Shown: positions 16,859-24,968, numbered from the stretch's first letter. The stretch: 50,061 nt of DNA from Lacticaseibacillus hulanensis (GCF_004010095.1 NZ_RRYD01000020.1:1-50061); one strand, 5' to 3'. Notes: generated from the sequence alone by a model not told the origin. Numbers and translations: made by a program.

Positions 16859-18244
16859 TTAATCTTCCATCACTCCGCTCGACACACCGAGTCCAGCGTG
16901 CACCTTGTAGAAATGTACTGCTAGGCCGAATGCGAGGCCAACTAGCGCGGGGACGAGCCAGCCGAGGCCCATGGATGCTAGTGGCAGGTAACTTTGCTGG
17001 AAGGAAACAACCGCCTTACCGAACGCGCTGGCAGAAACAACTGGTGGAAATGATGCGACCATGTCCATCAGTGCTGGTAGTGTGGTGAAGCCGACGACAA
17101 ATCCGTAAACAACACGGTCGTAGTTGAACAGCCGGCCGGTAACTGACAGCAGGATCAGCACCATTGAGAATGGGTAGAGGAACATGAGCATTGGCGTTGA
17201 CCACTGAATGATGGTGTCGAGACCAAAGTTAGCGGTGCAAAATGATGCAAAGCTCATGAATGCGAGCCACTGCTTGTAGGAAACGCGGCTAAAGTGCTTG
17301 TGAAAATCCTGGGCGAAGGCGGCGATGAGGCCGATAGCCGTGGTCAGGCAGGTCACCGTGATGAGCACGGCGAGGAAGGCGTGGCCCGCAGCACCAAGGT
17401 AGTGCGTAACGACCTGGTTGAAGGCAACCCCGCCGTCAGCTGAGACCTTGAACTTGCCCAAGGACATGGAACCGAGAACGATGAGGGCCAAGTAAACGAC
17501 CCCGATGAGGCTGGTGGCCATGACCCCGGATTTAGCGGTGACCTTCGCCACGGCCGTATCCTTCTTGAGGCCAAAGCCCCGAACTGCCGTGACAACGGTG
17601 ACCCCAAAGGCGAGACCGGCGAGGGCATCCATGGTGTTGTACCCCTGCAAAAAGCCATTCATGAAGCCAGCGTGCTGGTATTCAGCCGTGGCAACCTGCG
17701 TCATGGCGTTGCCCATTGGGTTCAGGAACCCGATGAGGAAAACTACGAACAGCAGTAAGAGAAACAGTGGGTTAAGCAACTTGCCGACTGCCGCGGTGAT
17801 CTTGCTTTCTTTGTAGGAAAAAAGGAAGGCGGTGAGGAAGAAGAGGGCGGAGAAGACGAGTAGCCCAGTTTGCTGCATGCCCTTGCTCAGCATTGGCGCG
17901 ACCCCAACGGTGAACGGAACGGTGGCCGTGCGAGGTGTGCCGAACAGTGGGCCGATTGTTGCGTGTATGAGGACCATGAAGGTGAGGGCGAACCAGGCAC
18001 CAAGGGGCTTGCCGATGTCGTATACCCCTTCAGAATGGGTCATGGCGATTGCCAGCACTGCAAGCAGCGGCAAAACAACTGCGGTGACCAAGAAACCAAG
18101 TGCCGCGGGAACCCAGTGGCCCCCGGCGAGTTGCCCCAAGTGGAGCGGGAAGATGAGGTTGCCGGCGCCGAAGAAGAGGCCGAACAACATTGAAGCTACA
18201 ACGAGATAATTTTTGGTGCCGAATTTTGACTTAGATAATTCCAT
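16859..18244 (-). CDS. brnQ: Branched-chain amino acid:cation symporter BrnQ
   Basis: Integral membrane transporter of 461 residues with about twelve helices, importing Ile, Leu and Val with Na+ or H+. The opening (LFGLFFGAGNLIFPLHLGQ), the HATIGPLFGTPRTATVPF segment and GYNTMDALAGLAFG are BrnQ/LIV-II hallmarks. The gene has a long leader: a T-box regulator with probable Ile specifier, an array of CACATA motifs, and a 25-residue ORF lie between the promoter and the start. A conventional ribosome site, with GGAGG a short distance upstream, serves the ATG. Co-occurrence with livJHMGF gives the cell two uptake routes for the same substrates. Confidence 0.95.
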   Translation of the reverse strand: MELSKSKFGTKNYLVVASMLFGLFFGAGNLIFPLHLGQLAGGHWVPAALGFLVTAVVLPLLAVLAIAMTHSEGVYDIGKPLGAWFALTFMVLIHATIGPLFGTPRTATVPFTVGVAPMLSKGMQQTGLLVFSALFFLTAFLFSYKESKITAAVGKLLNPLFLLLLFVVFLIGFLNPMGNAMTQVATAEYQHAGFMNGFLQGYNTMDALAGLAFGVTVVTAVRGFGLKKDTAVAKVTAKSGVMATSLIGVVYLALIVLGSMSLGKFKVSADGGVAFNQVVTHYLGAAGHAFLAVLITVTCLTTAIGLIAAFAQDFHKHFSRVSYKQWLAFMSFASFCTANFGLDTIIQWSTPMLMFLYPFSMVLILLSVTGRLFNYDRVVYGFVVGFTTLPALMDMVASFPPVVSASAFGKAVVSFQQSYLPLASMGLGWLVPALVGLAFGLAVHFYKVHAGLGVSSGVMED

Positions 18245-18366
18245 TAAATTTTCCTCCAGGAGTGCTAACGCGAAATCCTTTTCTGTGTTGCACTGGTTAT
18301 ATAGAGGCGCGTAGCTTTTGCGACTAACTGTTCACATGAGCTCCGCGGAAAATGCTTATGTAAAAG

Positions 18367-18444
18367 TTAGCGCAAGAAGCGGTGGTGCGCCGAAACGATT
18401 GCGGTGAATGAAGTGCTTAAAATGTTAATAATGCCGTCGTCCAT
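18367..18444 (-). CDS. 25-residue leader ORF in the brnQ mRNA
   Basis: Small ORF downstream of the T-box terminator and 122 bp upstream of brnQ, preceded by a strong AAAAGGAG site (10-nt spacing). The peptide starts MDDGIINILSTS and ends SAHHRFLR. It has Ile-Ile-Asn-Ile-Leu near the start and His-His-Arg-Phe-Leu-Arg at the end. It is too short for an enzyme; it may be a regulatory leader peptide, a translational coupler or a small functional protein. I do not recognise it. No overlap with brnQ, so direct stop-start coupling is not evident. Confidence 0.45.
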   Translation of the reverse strand: MDDGIINILSTSFTAIVSAHHRFLR

Positions 18445-18474
18445 GACGAACCATCTCCTTTTGCAGTAACTAGT

Positions 18475-18602
18475 TATGTGTCCCAGTTCTTGCTGGGTGA
18501 AAAAGTGACGCTATGTGTTTATGTGTGGCGCAGGGCCAAGAGTATGTGTCGGCTAATGCCGGATGGAACAATATGTGGTTGCCGGAGAATCCGGATATGT
18601 GT
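18475..18602 (-). repeat. CACATA motif array in brnQ leader
   Basis: Six copies of (A/C)CACATA in the mRNA sense (plus-strand TATGTG at 18475, 18512, 18520, 18543, 18572 and 18596) are separated by short hairpins, for example CCCAG/CTGGG, CGGC/GCCG and CCGG/CCGG. The array begins 13 bp after the T-box terminator and ends about 20 bp before the ribosome site of the small ORF. The same motif recurs in the livJ leader and near 47.7 kb. Confidence 0.7.
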
Positions 18603-18614
18603 AAGTAATGGCAA

Positions 18615-18910
18615 CAAAAAACGCCCTTGAATCAATCCTCTGCGGAATTGATTCAAGGGCGTGATGCGCGGTACCACCTTGAAGGCGCCAATGTGTCACC
18701 ACAATGGCCTCAACACGTACGGCTATGATCTAGCGATACGTTGGCGCGATATTGGGCGCCCCCCATGACATGTTACTCGTTAGCTAGGCTAATCTTCGGT
18801 GTCCGCTCGAAAGGGATGTTCATCGTGATTGCTCCTGCTGCCTCACACCTAACGCAGCTCGCTGAAGGTTAAATCCGACTACTGTTCTTTCTCGTCGCAA
18901 TTACTTATTG
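18615..18910 (-). ncRNA. T-box leader of brnQ (probable isoleucine specifier)
   Basis: Minus-strand T-box riboswitch. The diagnostic AAGGTGGTACCGCGC sequence is at 18666-18680, followed by a long terminator (18615-18662: ACGCCCTTGAATCAAT against its complement, then six Ts). Stem I contains AACAGTA and the specifier context GAACATCCC, giving ATC (18815-18817), the Ile codon, as the likely specifier. Uncharged tRNA-Ile would pair here and allow read-through into brnQ, matching the gene's substrate. Antisense choice of another triplet is possible but less consistent. Confidence 0.88.
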
Positions 18911-18916
18911 GTACCC

Positions 18917-18945
18917 AGTTTATGAGTATCCGGTGTGCTTGTCAA
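18917..18945 (-). promoter_or_regulatory. brnQ promoter
   Basis: TTGACA (18940-18945), 17-nt spacer, TAAACT (18917-18922) on the minus strand, immediately before the T-box leader. Confidence 0.8.
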
Positions 18946-18960
18946 CACTTTTCTTTAATT

Positions 18961-19354
18961 TTTTATCATTTGTGGCCGTGTACGCCAGGAATCTAGTTGG
19001 CTGGTGTGGGAAAAATCTACGCGTGAGCATGATGTTTCACGGCCATACATGGAAGATTTAAGTCAGGCAGCTGTGGCTGATCACCGCGGGACGCGCGGGT
19101 GAATCGAAGTTAGCTTGATTTCTGATAATGGTTTGGTAGCTGGAGGTTCGAAATTTGAAACTGCTGATCTATTAGAACCATACTCATTTTCTAAGCAATA
19201 GTGTGACCTGTGACGGAAACTGACAATAATTCGCCAAAAAATTTCACAACAGGTATATGCTCTAAATGCCCGCAACAAAGCCGATTTGAAGCTGAATAGC
19301 GTAATTGGCTGCAAATGAAAAGCTAAATTGCGCCACAAAAAATGACAAAAAGGG
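18961..19354. other. Intergenic region between brnQ and liv promoters
   Basis: About 400 bp between the divergent brnQ and liv promoters. I see no convincing gene: the long minus-strand frame here has no ribosome site and no recognisable domain. AT-rich, with no clear palindromic operator. Confidence 0.5.
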
Positions 19355-19383
19355 TTGACGAACATTAAAAAAGGCATTAAGCT
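19355..19383 (+). promoter_or_regulatory. liv operon promoter
   Basis: TTGACG (19355-19360), 17-nt spacer, TAAGCT (19378-19383). Transcription would begin near 19390, about 30 bases before the leader-peptide start. Confidence 0.75.
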
Positions 19384-19418
19384 AACGACATCAATTAAGT
19401 TTTCGAAAGGAGATACAC

Positions 19419-19493
19419 ATGATGAAACCAGCAAATATTAATACTAACGTTGTATCCCCAATTGAAAACCTTGCCTTGTTGTTGAACACCTAG
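19419..19493 (+). CDS. Leu-rich leader peptide of the liv operon
   Basis: ORF of 24 codons with an AGGAGAT ribosome site six bases upstream. The peptide runs MMKPANINTNVVSPIENL then ALLLNT and ends in TAG. It contains two adjacent Val, two Ile and four Leu codons, three of which are consecutive TTG (19476-19484) four codons before the stop. It precedes a terminator/antiterminator pair and then the branched-chain amino acid ABC transporter, the classic layout of ribosome-mediated attenuation. Too short for any other obvious role. Confidence 0.7.
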   Translation: MMKPANINTNVVSPIENLALLLNT

Positions 19494-19526
19494 GACCCGG
19501 CGATTAGCTAGTAATTAGCAATCAGT

Positions 19527-19612
19527 TGAGCCCTTGTTCGTGTTTGGCAATGAGGGCTCAGCAAATGTGCGAGTGAGGCCTCATTGATTAAGTCAATGAG
19601 GCCTTTTCTTTT
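19527..19612 (+). promoter_or_regulatory. liv attenuator: terminator and competing antiterminator
   Basis: Segment 1 TGAGCCCT (19527-19534) pairs with segment 2 AGGGCTCA (19553-19560). Segment 3, AGGCCTCATTGA (19576-19587), pairs perfectly with segment 4, TCAATGAGGCCT (19593-19604), followed by TTTCTTTT: an intrinsic terminator. Segment 2 can instead pair with segment 3 (CAATGAGG 19548-19555 with CCTCATTG 19579-19586), preventing the terminator. A further hairpin (GATT-a-GCTA / TAGCAATC, 19502-19523) lies between the leader stop and segment 1 and may transmit ribosome position. Confidence 0.75.
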
Positions 19613-19729
19613 GCACAAGGCCTCGGTTTAGAAAAGGAGGATGCAGCATATGCGATTGTGATTTTACAAGAAGCAACACTGCAATTATTCATCACCCGCC
19701 GCAAGCAAATGTTGCTAGCGGCGCGGCAA

Positions 19730-19820
19730 CCACATAGTTTCACTTGTTCAGATCTAATTCGACACATAGCGTTAACACATATCGGCTACGCAGCCACACC
19801 AGGTTCACGCCTGACACATA
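19730..19820 (+). repeat. ACACATA motif array in liv leader
   Basis: Four copies of (A/C)CACATA at 19730, 19762, 19775 and 19814 in the mRNA sense, two of them directly 3' of hairpins (GTTGC/GCAAC and CAGG/CCTG). The array lies between the attenuator and livJ. An AAAAGGAGG site at 19632-19640 followed by ATG-CGA-TTG-TGA marks a possible three-codon ORF upstream of the array. Confidence 0.65.
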
Positions 19821-19882
19821 TTTATTATTGCAAATCACAACATTAAAAAAGATTGGCCAACGCCAACGCGAGGAGAAAACAC

Positions 19883-21076
19883 ATGAAGAACTTTAAAAAG
19901 ATTGCTACAGCAACTGTCGGTATGGCCGCAATGATGATGCTCGCTGGTTGCAGCACCGCCGCAAACAGCTCCAAAAAGGGGAACACCGCTTCCGGCAACA
20001 CCATCAAGATTGGGGTCAACATGGAACTGTCCGGTGCCGTTGCTGGTTATGGTGAACAGCAGAAGCAAGGGATTGAACTGGCCGTGAGCCAGATTAACTC
20101 TAAGGGCGGCATCAAGGTTGACGGCAAAAAGTACAAAATCAAGGCCATCTACCGCGACAACAAGTCCACAACGAGCGGCTCAGCTTCCGTTGCCGCACAG
20201 CTGGTGAACAACGACAAGGTGCAGGCAGTGGTCGGACCCGCAACGACGAACGATTCCACCGCCGCGATTCCTAATGTTACCAAGGCCAATGTAGCTTCCG
20301 TATCGCCATCAGCAACCGACGATGGTTACACGCTCGACAAGAACGGCAAGGTGCAAAAGTACGTGTTCCGGTCATGCTTCGACAACAGCTACCAAGGCCA
20401 GACCGCTGCTAAGTTTGTTACGAACACGCTGAAGGGCAAGAAGGTCGCAATCATCGCCGACAACTCTTCCGACTACGGGACCGGGCTGGCAAAGGCCTTC
20501 AAGAAGCAGTTCAGCGGTGCCATTGTTTCCACCCAGTACTTCCAGGAAGGGGACAAGGACTTCAACGCTATGCTGACGGCCATCAAGAACAAGGGCTTCG
20601 ATGCAATTTACGCACCAGGTTACTACTCCGAAGTTGGGCTGATTGTTAAGCAGGCACGCCAGATAGGCATCAAGACGCCAATCATCGGTTCTGACGGGAT
20701 GGCAGATCCTAAGCTGGCCCAAATCGCTGGCAATGCCAACGCCAACGATATTTACTACACCACACCGTTCTCCACGAAGAGTGCCGACACCGACACGACG
20801 GTTAAGTCATTCATGGACGCATTCCAGGACAAGTTCGGCACCGAAGCACCAACCTTCTCCGCACTTGCTTATGACTCTGTATACATGGTTAAGGCGGCAA
20901 TCGAAAAGGCTAAGTCTGTGAACTCCGAAGACATTGCCGTTGCCATGGCCAAGATCAAGAACATGAAGGGCGCAACCGGGACCATGACGGTTGACGCTAA
21001 GCACAACCCAGAAAAGCCAATCGCGATTGAACAGATGAACGGTGGCAAGGTTGAAAAGGCAATTACCGTTAAGTAG
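19883..21076 (+). CDS. livJ: Branched-chain amino acid ABC transporter, substrate-binding lipoprotein
   Basis: Extracellular solute-binding protein of 397 residues (LivJ/LivK family). Residues 1-29 are a lipoprotein signal with lipobox LAGC. The mature part opens IKIGVNMELSGAVAGYGEQ and contains VVGPATTNDSTAAIPN and APGYYSEVGLIVKQAR, typical of type I leucine/isoleucine/valine binding proteins. ATG 19883, with AGGAG at 19871-19875, is preferred over an upstream TTG in frame. It heads the livJHMGF operon and would present Ile, Leu or Val to the permease; a different amino acid or short-chain amide is possible within this family. Confidence 0.93.
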   Translation: MKNFKKIATATVGMAAMMMLAGCSTAANSSKKGNTASGNTIKIGVNMELSGAVAGYGEQQKQGIELAVSQINSKGGIKVDGKKYKIKAIYRDNKSTTSGSASVAAQLVNNDKVQAVVGPATTNDSTAAIPNVTKANVASVSPSATDDGYTLDKNGKVQKYVFRSCFDNSYQGQTAAKFVTNTLKGKKVAIIADNSSDYGTGLAKAFKKQFSGAIVSTQYFQEGDKDFNAMLTAIKNKGFDAIYAPGYYSEVGLIVKQARQIGIKTPIIGSDGMADPKLAQIAGNANANDIYYTTPFSTKSADTDTTVKSFMDAFQDKFGTEAPTFSALAYDSVYMVKAAIEKAKSVNSEDIAVAMAKIKNMKGATGTMTVDAKHNPEKPIAIEQMNGGKVEKAITVK

Positions 21077-21293
21077 TTAGGCGCTGGCCGATTGCATTGA
21101 GGCTAGCAAGGACTAAAGCAAACGTCTTATTTCTTTTCACCTAATATTTAACGCAAAAACGGCGAGGCTGGTACTCACCGTTTTCGCGTAGTAATGGCAA
21201 AAGGTGTCGGCGGGCCCCAGAAAATCAGTCGGAATATCGAATTAACCAGCCCTGTGCTTAAATTATGGTCACGGGGTTGCAGGAGGAACTATT

Positions 21294-22172
21294 TTGCACA
21301 CGATAATGCAGCAATTAATCAACGGCCTATCGCTTGGTAGTGTGTATGCACTGCTGGCGCTGGGTTACACCATGGTTTATGGGGTCATCAAACTGATTAA
21401 CTTCGCACACGGGGATGTCTACATGCTGGGCGCCTTCTGGGGTTATTACGTCATTCGGTTCTGGCATGTGAACTTTTTCATTGCCCTAGTCTCAGCGATG
21501 GTACTTACTGCCGTCTGCGGGGTCGTGATTGAATTTCTTGCGTACCGACCACTGCGGCATGCGCCACGGATTACGGCGTTAATTACCGCTATCGGTGTGT
21601 CATACTTCCTTGAAAACATCATGTCGTACTTCTTCGGCGCAAGTGCCCGGAATTTCCCGCAGGTCATCAAGGTGCACAACTATCATCTTGGCGGTTTCAG
21701 CGTATCCAACGTGCAGGTTCTGATTCTGGTCACGGCGCTGGTGCTCATGGTGGCCCTCCAGCTTATTATTAAACAGACCAAGATGGGTAAGGCGATGCGC
21801 GCGGTTGCCGTTGATCCGGACGCGGCTGAACTCATGGGAATTAACCCGAACCACGTCATCTCGTTCACCTTCGCGCTGGGCTCGGCACTAGCTGGTGCCG
21901 GTGGTGTGCTGATTGGCCTTTACTACAACTCTATCGATCCGCTGATGGGGATGACCCCAGGGATTAAGGCTTTTGTCGCGGCGGTAGTCGGCGGCATCGG
22001 CTCCATTCCGGGGGCATCAATCGGTGGTTTCCTAATCGGGATTCTAGAAACGATGGTCCAAGCAATCGGTCTGTCAGCATACAAGGACGCCGCCGTTTAC
22101 ATTGTCCTCATCATCATCCTACTGGTAATGCCATCCGGTATTTTCGGGAAGAGGAGCAAGGAAAAGGTATAA
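21294..22172 (+). CDS. livH: Branched-chain amino acid ABC transporter permease LivH
   Basis: Inner permease of 292 residues with about eight helices. It has the LivH pattern LINGLSLGSVYALLALGYTMVYGVIKLINFAHGD-type opening and the coupling-helix region AVAVDPDAAELMGIN. The start is TTG at 21294: AGGAGG at 21281-21286 gives seven-base spacing, whereas the next ATG is 19 bases away. A palindromic repeat element begins right after its stop codon, separating it from livM by 306 bp, which is unusual within an operon. Confidence 0.93.
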   Translation: MHTIMQQLINGLSLGSVYALLALGYTMVYGVIKLINFAHGDVYMLGAFWGYYVIRFWHVNFFIALVSAMVLTAVCGVVIEFLAYRPLRHAPRITALITAIGVSYFLENIMSYFFGASARNFPQVIKVHNYHLGGFSVSNVQVLILVTALVLMVALQLIIKQTKMGKAMRAVAVDPDAAELMGINPNHVISFTFALGSALAGAGGVLIGLYYNSIDPLMGMTPGIKAFVAAVVGGIGSIPGASIGGFLIGILETMVQAIGLSAYKDAAVYIVLIIILLVMPSGIFGKRSKEKV

Positions 22173-22418
22173 CAGAGCGGAGCAGCCCGGTTTGCTCGTG
22201 AGCATCAGCTGGCTCGGACAAGTGATGGCGCATTTTGCCATTGCTTGTCCGAGCGTGCTGAGCGGAACGAGCAGGGCTGCGGAGCTCGACTAAGACCACA
22301 GAGCGCATCCACCCGTATCGCTTTTGAGCATTACCGTGAGTATGGCTTTGGCGGGCGTTTTTCCCGCCAGAGTCATACTCGTGGTAAGCGGAAAAAACAG
22401 GGTGGCGGAGCTCGACTA
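22173..22418 (+). repeat. Tandem long-palindrome repeat elements between livH and livM
   Basis: Two adjacent units. Unit A starts CAGAGCGGAG directly after the livH stop; its arms GCAGCCC (22182-22188) and GCTCG (22194-22198) pair with GGGCTGC (22274-22280) and CGAGC (22268-22272), around an 18-bp inner stem starting GCTCGGACAAG. It closes with GCGGAGCTCGACTA (22279-22292). Unit B starts CAGAGCGCAT (near 22299); CCACCC (22309) pairs with GGGTGG (22400), TTACC with GGTAA, around a 17-bp stem with loop. It closes with the same GCGGAGCTCGACTA (22405-22418). The stems differ in sequence but keep pairing. Confidence 0.8.
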
Positions 22419-22478
22419 GCACCCACCCGTTTCACCTTTGAGTGTCACCAGCAACTGGCTATGCAAGGAAGGATTAAC

Positions 22479-23426
22479 ATGAAAAGAAATATTCGCGCTA
22501 ATTTCATTTGGCTATTCATCATGGTTTTCGGATTTGTCGCTATCGACGCCATGGAGTTTACCGGAATCGTTAATACGTTCATGGAGAACGCGTTTGTGAC
22601 GGTTGGTATCAACATTATTTTGGCGATGGGGCTCAATCTGATTATCGGCTTTACCGGGCAGTTCTCGCTTGGCCACGCCGGGTTCATGGCGATTGGTGCC
22701 TACGCGACGGGAATTATGCTGCAAACAATGGACAGCCCAATTGGTTTTTGGCTGTCCGTGGCGGTTGGCGTCGTTATTGCAATCATCGCGGCGATTATCA
22801 TTGGGGTGCCCACGCTGCGTCTACGCGGGGACTACCTGGCGATTGCCACGATGGGTGCTTCCGAAATTATCCGTGTTGTGATTAACAACCTCAAAATCAC
22901 AAACGGGCCGGCCGGCCTCTTCAACATTCCCCAGTACGCAACGTGGCCAGTCGTGTACGTGGTCATGTGCATTACGATTATCATGATTGCCAACTTTGTC
23001 CACAGTCGTGCCGGCCGGGCCGTGATGTCGGTGCGTGAAGACGACATTGCTGCGGAAGCGATGGGGATTAACACGACGAAATGGAAGCTCGCGGCATTTG
23101 TCTTCGGGGCCGCGACTGCCGCGGTTGGTGGTTCCCTCCACGCGTCGTACATCCAGACAATTTCGCCAAGTGAATTCGGCATCATGAATTCCATCGCCAT
23201 ATTGATTATCGTTGTCTTAGGTGGCGCCGGCAGTTTGACTGGGACCGTCGTTGCGGCGGTTGTCCTTGGCATCATCGACACGGTGCTCCAGAACTTCGGG
23301 ACGCTGCGGATGGTGATTTATGCGCTGGCACTGATTCTGCTGATGGTCTTCAAGCCGGGTGGTCTGCTCGGCCGCTGGGAACTGTCGTTTAAGCACGTTG
23401 GTAAGAAGGGGGCACGAGCGGAATGA
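22479..23426 (+). CDS. livM: Branched-chain amino acid ABC transporter permease LivM
   Basis: Second permease of 315 residues, about eight to nine helices. It carries the LivM signature ILAMGLNLIIGFTGQFSLGH followed by AGFMAIGAYATG, and GRAVMSVREDDIAAEAMGIN in the coupling loop. ATG 22479 follows AAGGAAGGA; the longer open frame reaching 22245 is only the palindromic repeat translated. The end overlaps livG by four bases (ATGA), so the two are translationally coupled. Confidence 0.93.
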   Translation: MKRNIRANFIWLFIMVFGFVAIDAMEFTGIVNTFMENAFVTVGINIILAMGLNLIIGFTGQFSLGHAGFMAIGAYATGIMLQTMDSPIGFWLSVAVGVVIAIIAAIIIGVPTLRLRGDYLAIATMGASEIIRVVINNLKITNGPAGLFNIPQYATWPVVYVVMCITIIMIANFVHSRAGRAVMSVREDDIAAEAMGINTTKWKLAAFVFGAATAAVGGSLHASYIQTISPSEFGIMNSIAILIIVVLGGAGSLTGTVVAAVVLGIIDTVLQNFGTLRMVIYALALILLMVFKPGGLLGRWELSFKHVGKKGARAE

Positions 23427-24214
23427 CACACTTACTTCAAGTTGACCACGTGACGCAACAGTTTGGCGGACTGAAGGCTGTTTCAGATGTGTCGATGACT
23501 GTTGATGCCGGTGAACTCATCGCACTCATTGGGCCAAATGGTGCGGGCAAAACTACACTGTTCAACATGCTGACGGGGGTAAACACGCCCACAAGCGGGA
23601 CCATCACGTTTACCACCGCCAAGGGCACGATGAAGGTTAACGGTAAGCGCGCCGATCAGGTTGCCGCCGCTGGAATGAGCCGCACCTTCCAAAACATTCG
23701 TCTGTTTTCGGATTTGACCGTGCTTGATAACGTCCGTATTGCCATGACGCACCGCACACGGGAGAATTTTGCCGAAACAATGCTCCGGTTGCCTTCCTTC
23801 TATAAAAAGGAGCAGGCCATCACCGATGAGGCCAAGGCATTGCTCAAGGACTTCGGACTCGAGCGCATCGGCCGCAGTATTGCCGGGGAATTGCCGTATG
23901 GTGAGCAGCGGCGCGTGGAAATTGTGCGGGCGCTGGCCACTAAGCCGTCACTGCTCTTCCTGGACGAACCAGCGGCGGGGATGAACCCGGAAGAAACGGC
24001 GGCACTGATGGCCTTGATTAAGAAAATCCAGGCGGACTATGACGTAACCGTTATCCTGATTGAACACGACATGGCGCTGGTCATGAACCTGGTGCAGCGT
24101 ATTTACGTGCTGGATCACGGGAGTCTAATCGCTGAGGGCACGCCGAGTGAAATTAGGAATAATGCAGAAGTTGTGGCGTCATACTTAGGGGGTGCACCAG
24201 TTGCTGAAGGTTAG
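23423..24214 (+). CDS. livG: Branched-chain amino acid ABC transporter ATPase LivG
   Basis: ATPase of 263 residues. Walker A is GPNGAGKTTLF (about residue 37); the signature motif is degenerate as usual for LivG (LPYGEQRRVEIVRAL); Walker B is LLFLDEPAAGMNPEE, and the H-loop is EHDMALV. The segment MSRTFQNIRLF is characteristic of LivG. It overlaps livM by four bases and livF by about 14. Confidence 0.94.
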   Translation: MTHLLQVDHVTQQFGGLKAVSDVSMTVDAGELIALIGPNGAGKTTLFNMLTGVNTPTSGTITFTTAKGTMKVNGKRADQVAAAGMSRTFQNIRLFSDLTVLDNVRIAMTHRTRENFAETMLRLPSFYKKEQAITDEAKALLKDFGLERIGRSIAGELPYGEQRRVEIVRALATKPSLLFLDEPAAGMNPEETAALMALIKKIQADYDVTVILIEHDMALVMNLVQRIYVLDHGSLIAEGTPSEIRNNAEVVASYLGGAPVAEG

Positions 24215-24905
24215 TAATCTAAACGTTAATTACGGCGGAATTAAGGCGGTCCGCGATGTCAGCTTCGAAGTGCACACCGGTGAAATTGTGACGCTGATTG
24301 GCGCGAATGGTGCTGGTAAGTCGACCATTTTAAAGACGATTTCCGGCATTATGCGCCCCAAATCCGGCCTCATCACGTATGAAGACAAGGCCATCCAGAA
24401 TGCGAGCGCCGCTGCCATCGTGAAGGCGGGGATTTCCCAGGTGCCAGAGGGCCGGCACATCTTTGCGGGCATGACGGTGATGGAGAACCTCGAGATGGGT
24501 GGCTTCATTCACAAACGCGGAACGGATATGTCCGCCACGTTCGATAATATCTTCGCGCACTTCCCCGTGTTGGCGGAGCGCAAGAAGCAGGATGCTGCGA
24601 CGCTTTCTGGTGGTGAACAGCAGATGCTCGCAATGGCGCGGGCACTGATGGCTAAACCGAAACTGCTGCTGCTTGACGAACCATCAATGGGGTTATCGCC
24701 AATCTACATCCAGAAGATTTTTGAAATCATCCAAACCATTAACGAGCAGGGTACAACCATTTTGCTGATTGAACAGAACGCCAAGCAGGCACTCAGCATC
24801 GCGGATCGTGGCTATGTACTTGCTAGTGGTGAGGTCAAGATGACCGGCACCGGCAAGGAACTGCTTGCAAATGAGCAGGTCAAGTCTGCTTACCTGGGCG
24901 GATAA
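24201..24905 (+). CDS. livF: Branched-chain amino acid ABC transporter ATPase LivF
   Basis: ATPase of 234 residues, partner of LivG. It opens MLKVSNLNVNYGGIKAVRDVSF, with Walker A GANGAGKSTILK, the LivF-type SQVPEGRHIFAGMTVMENL, signature LSGGEQQMLAMARAL and Walker B LLLLDEPSMGLSP. I choose TTG at 24201: AGGGGG at 24187-24192 gives eight-base spacing, while the GTG at 24192 would touch the ribosome site. The gene ends the operon; a terminator follows at 24969. Confidence 0.94.
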   Translation: MLKVSNLNVNYGGIKAVRDVSFEVHTGEIVTLIGANGAGKSTILKTISGIMRPKSGLITYEDKAIQNASAAAIVKAGISQVPEGRHIFAGMTVMENLEMGGFIHKRGTDMSATFDNIFAHFPVLAERKKQDAATLSGGEQQMLAMARALMAKPKLLLLDEPSMGLSPIYIQKIFEIIQTINEQGTTILLIEQNAKQALSIADRGYVLASGEVKMTGTGKELLANEQVKSAYLGG

Positions 24906-24968
24906 GCTGGCTGATAGTTAGTCACTGATGCCGCAAATAGTTGGCAGCTAATATGAATATGACTAGTG

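Noticed and set aside
18475-18602. CACATA array as a CRISPR
   Set aside because: Repeats are only 6-7 bases, spacing is irregular, the intervening pieces are hairpins, and no cas gene is present.
19081-19434. 117-codon minus-strand frame antisense to the liv leader
   Set aside because: No ribosome site, no recognisable domain, and it covers a well-supported promoter and leader peptide.
22245-22478. N-terminal extension of LivM
   Set aside because: It is the palindromic repeat read as protein; AAGGAAGGA and ATG 22479 give the normal LivM start.
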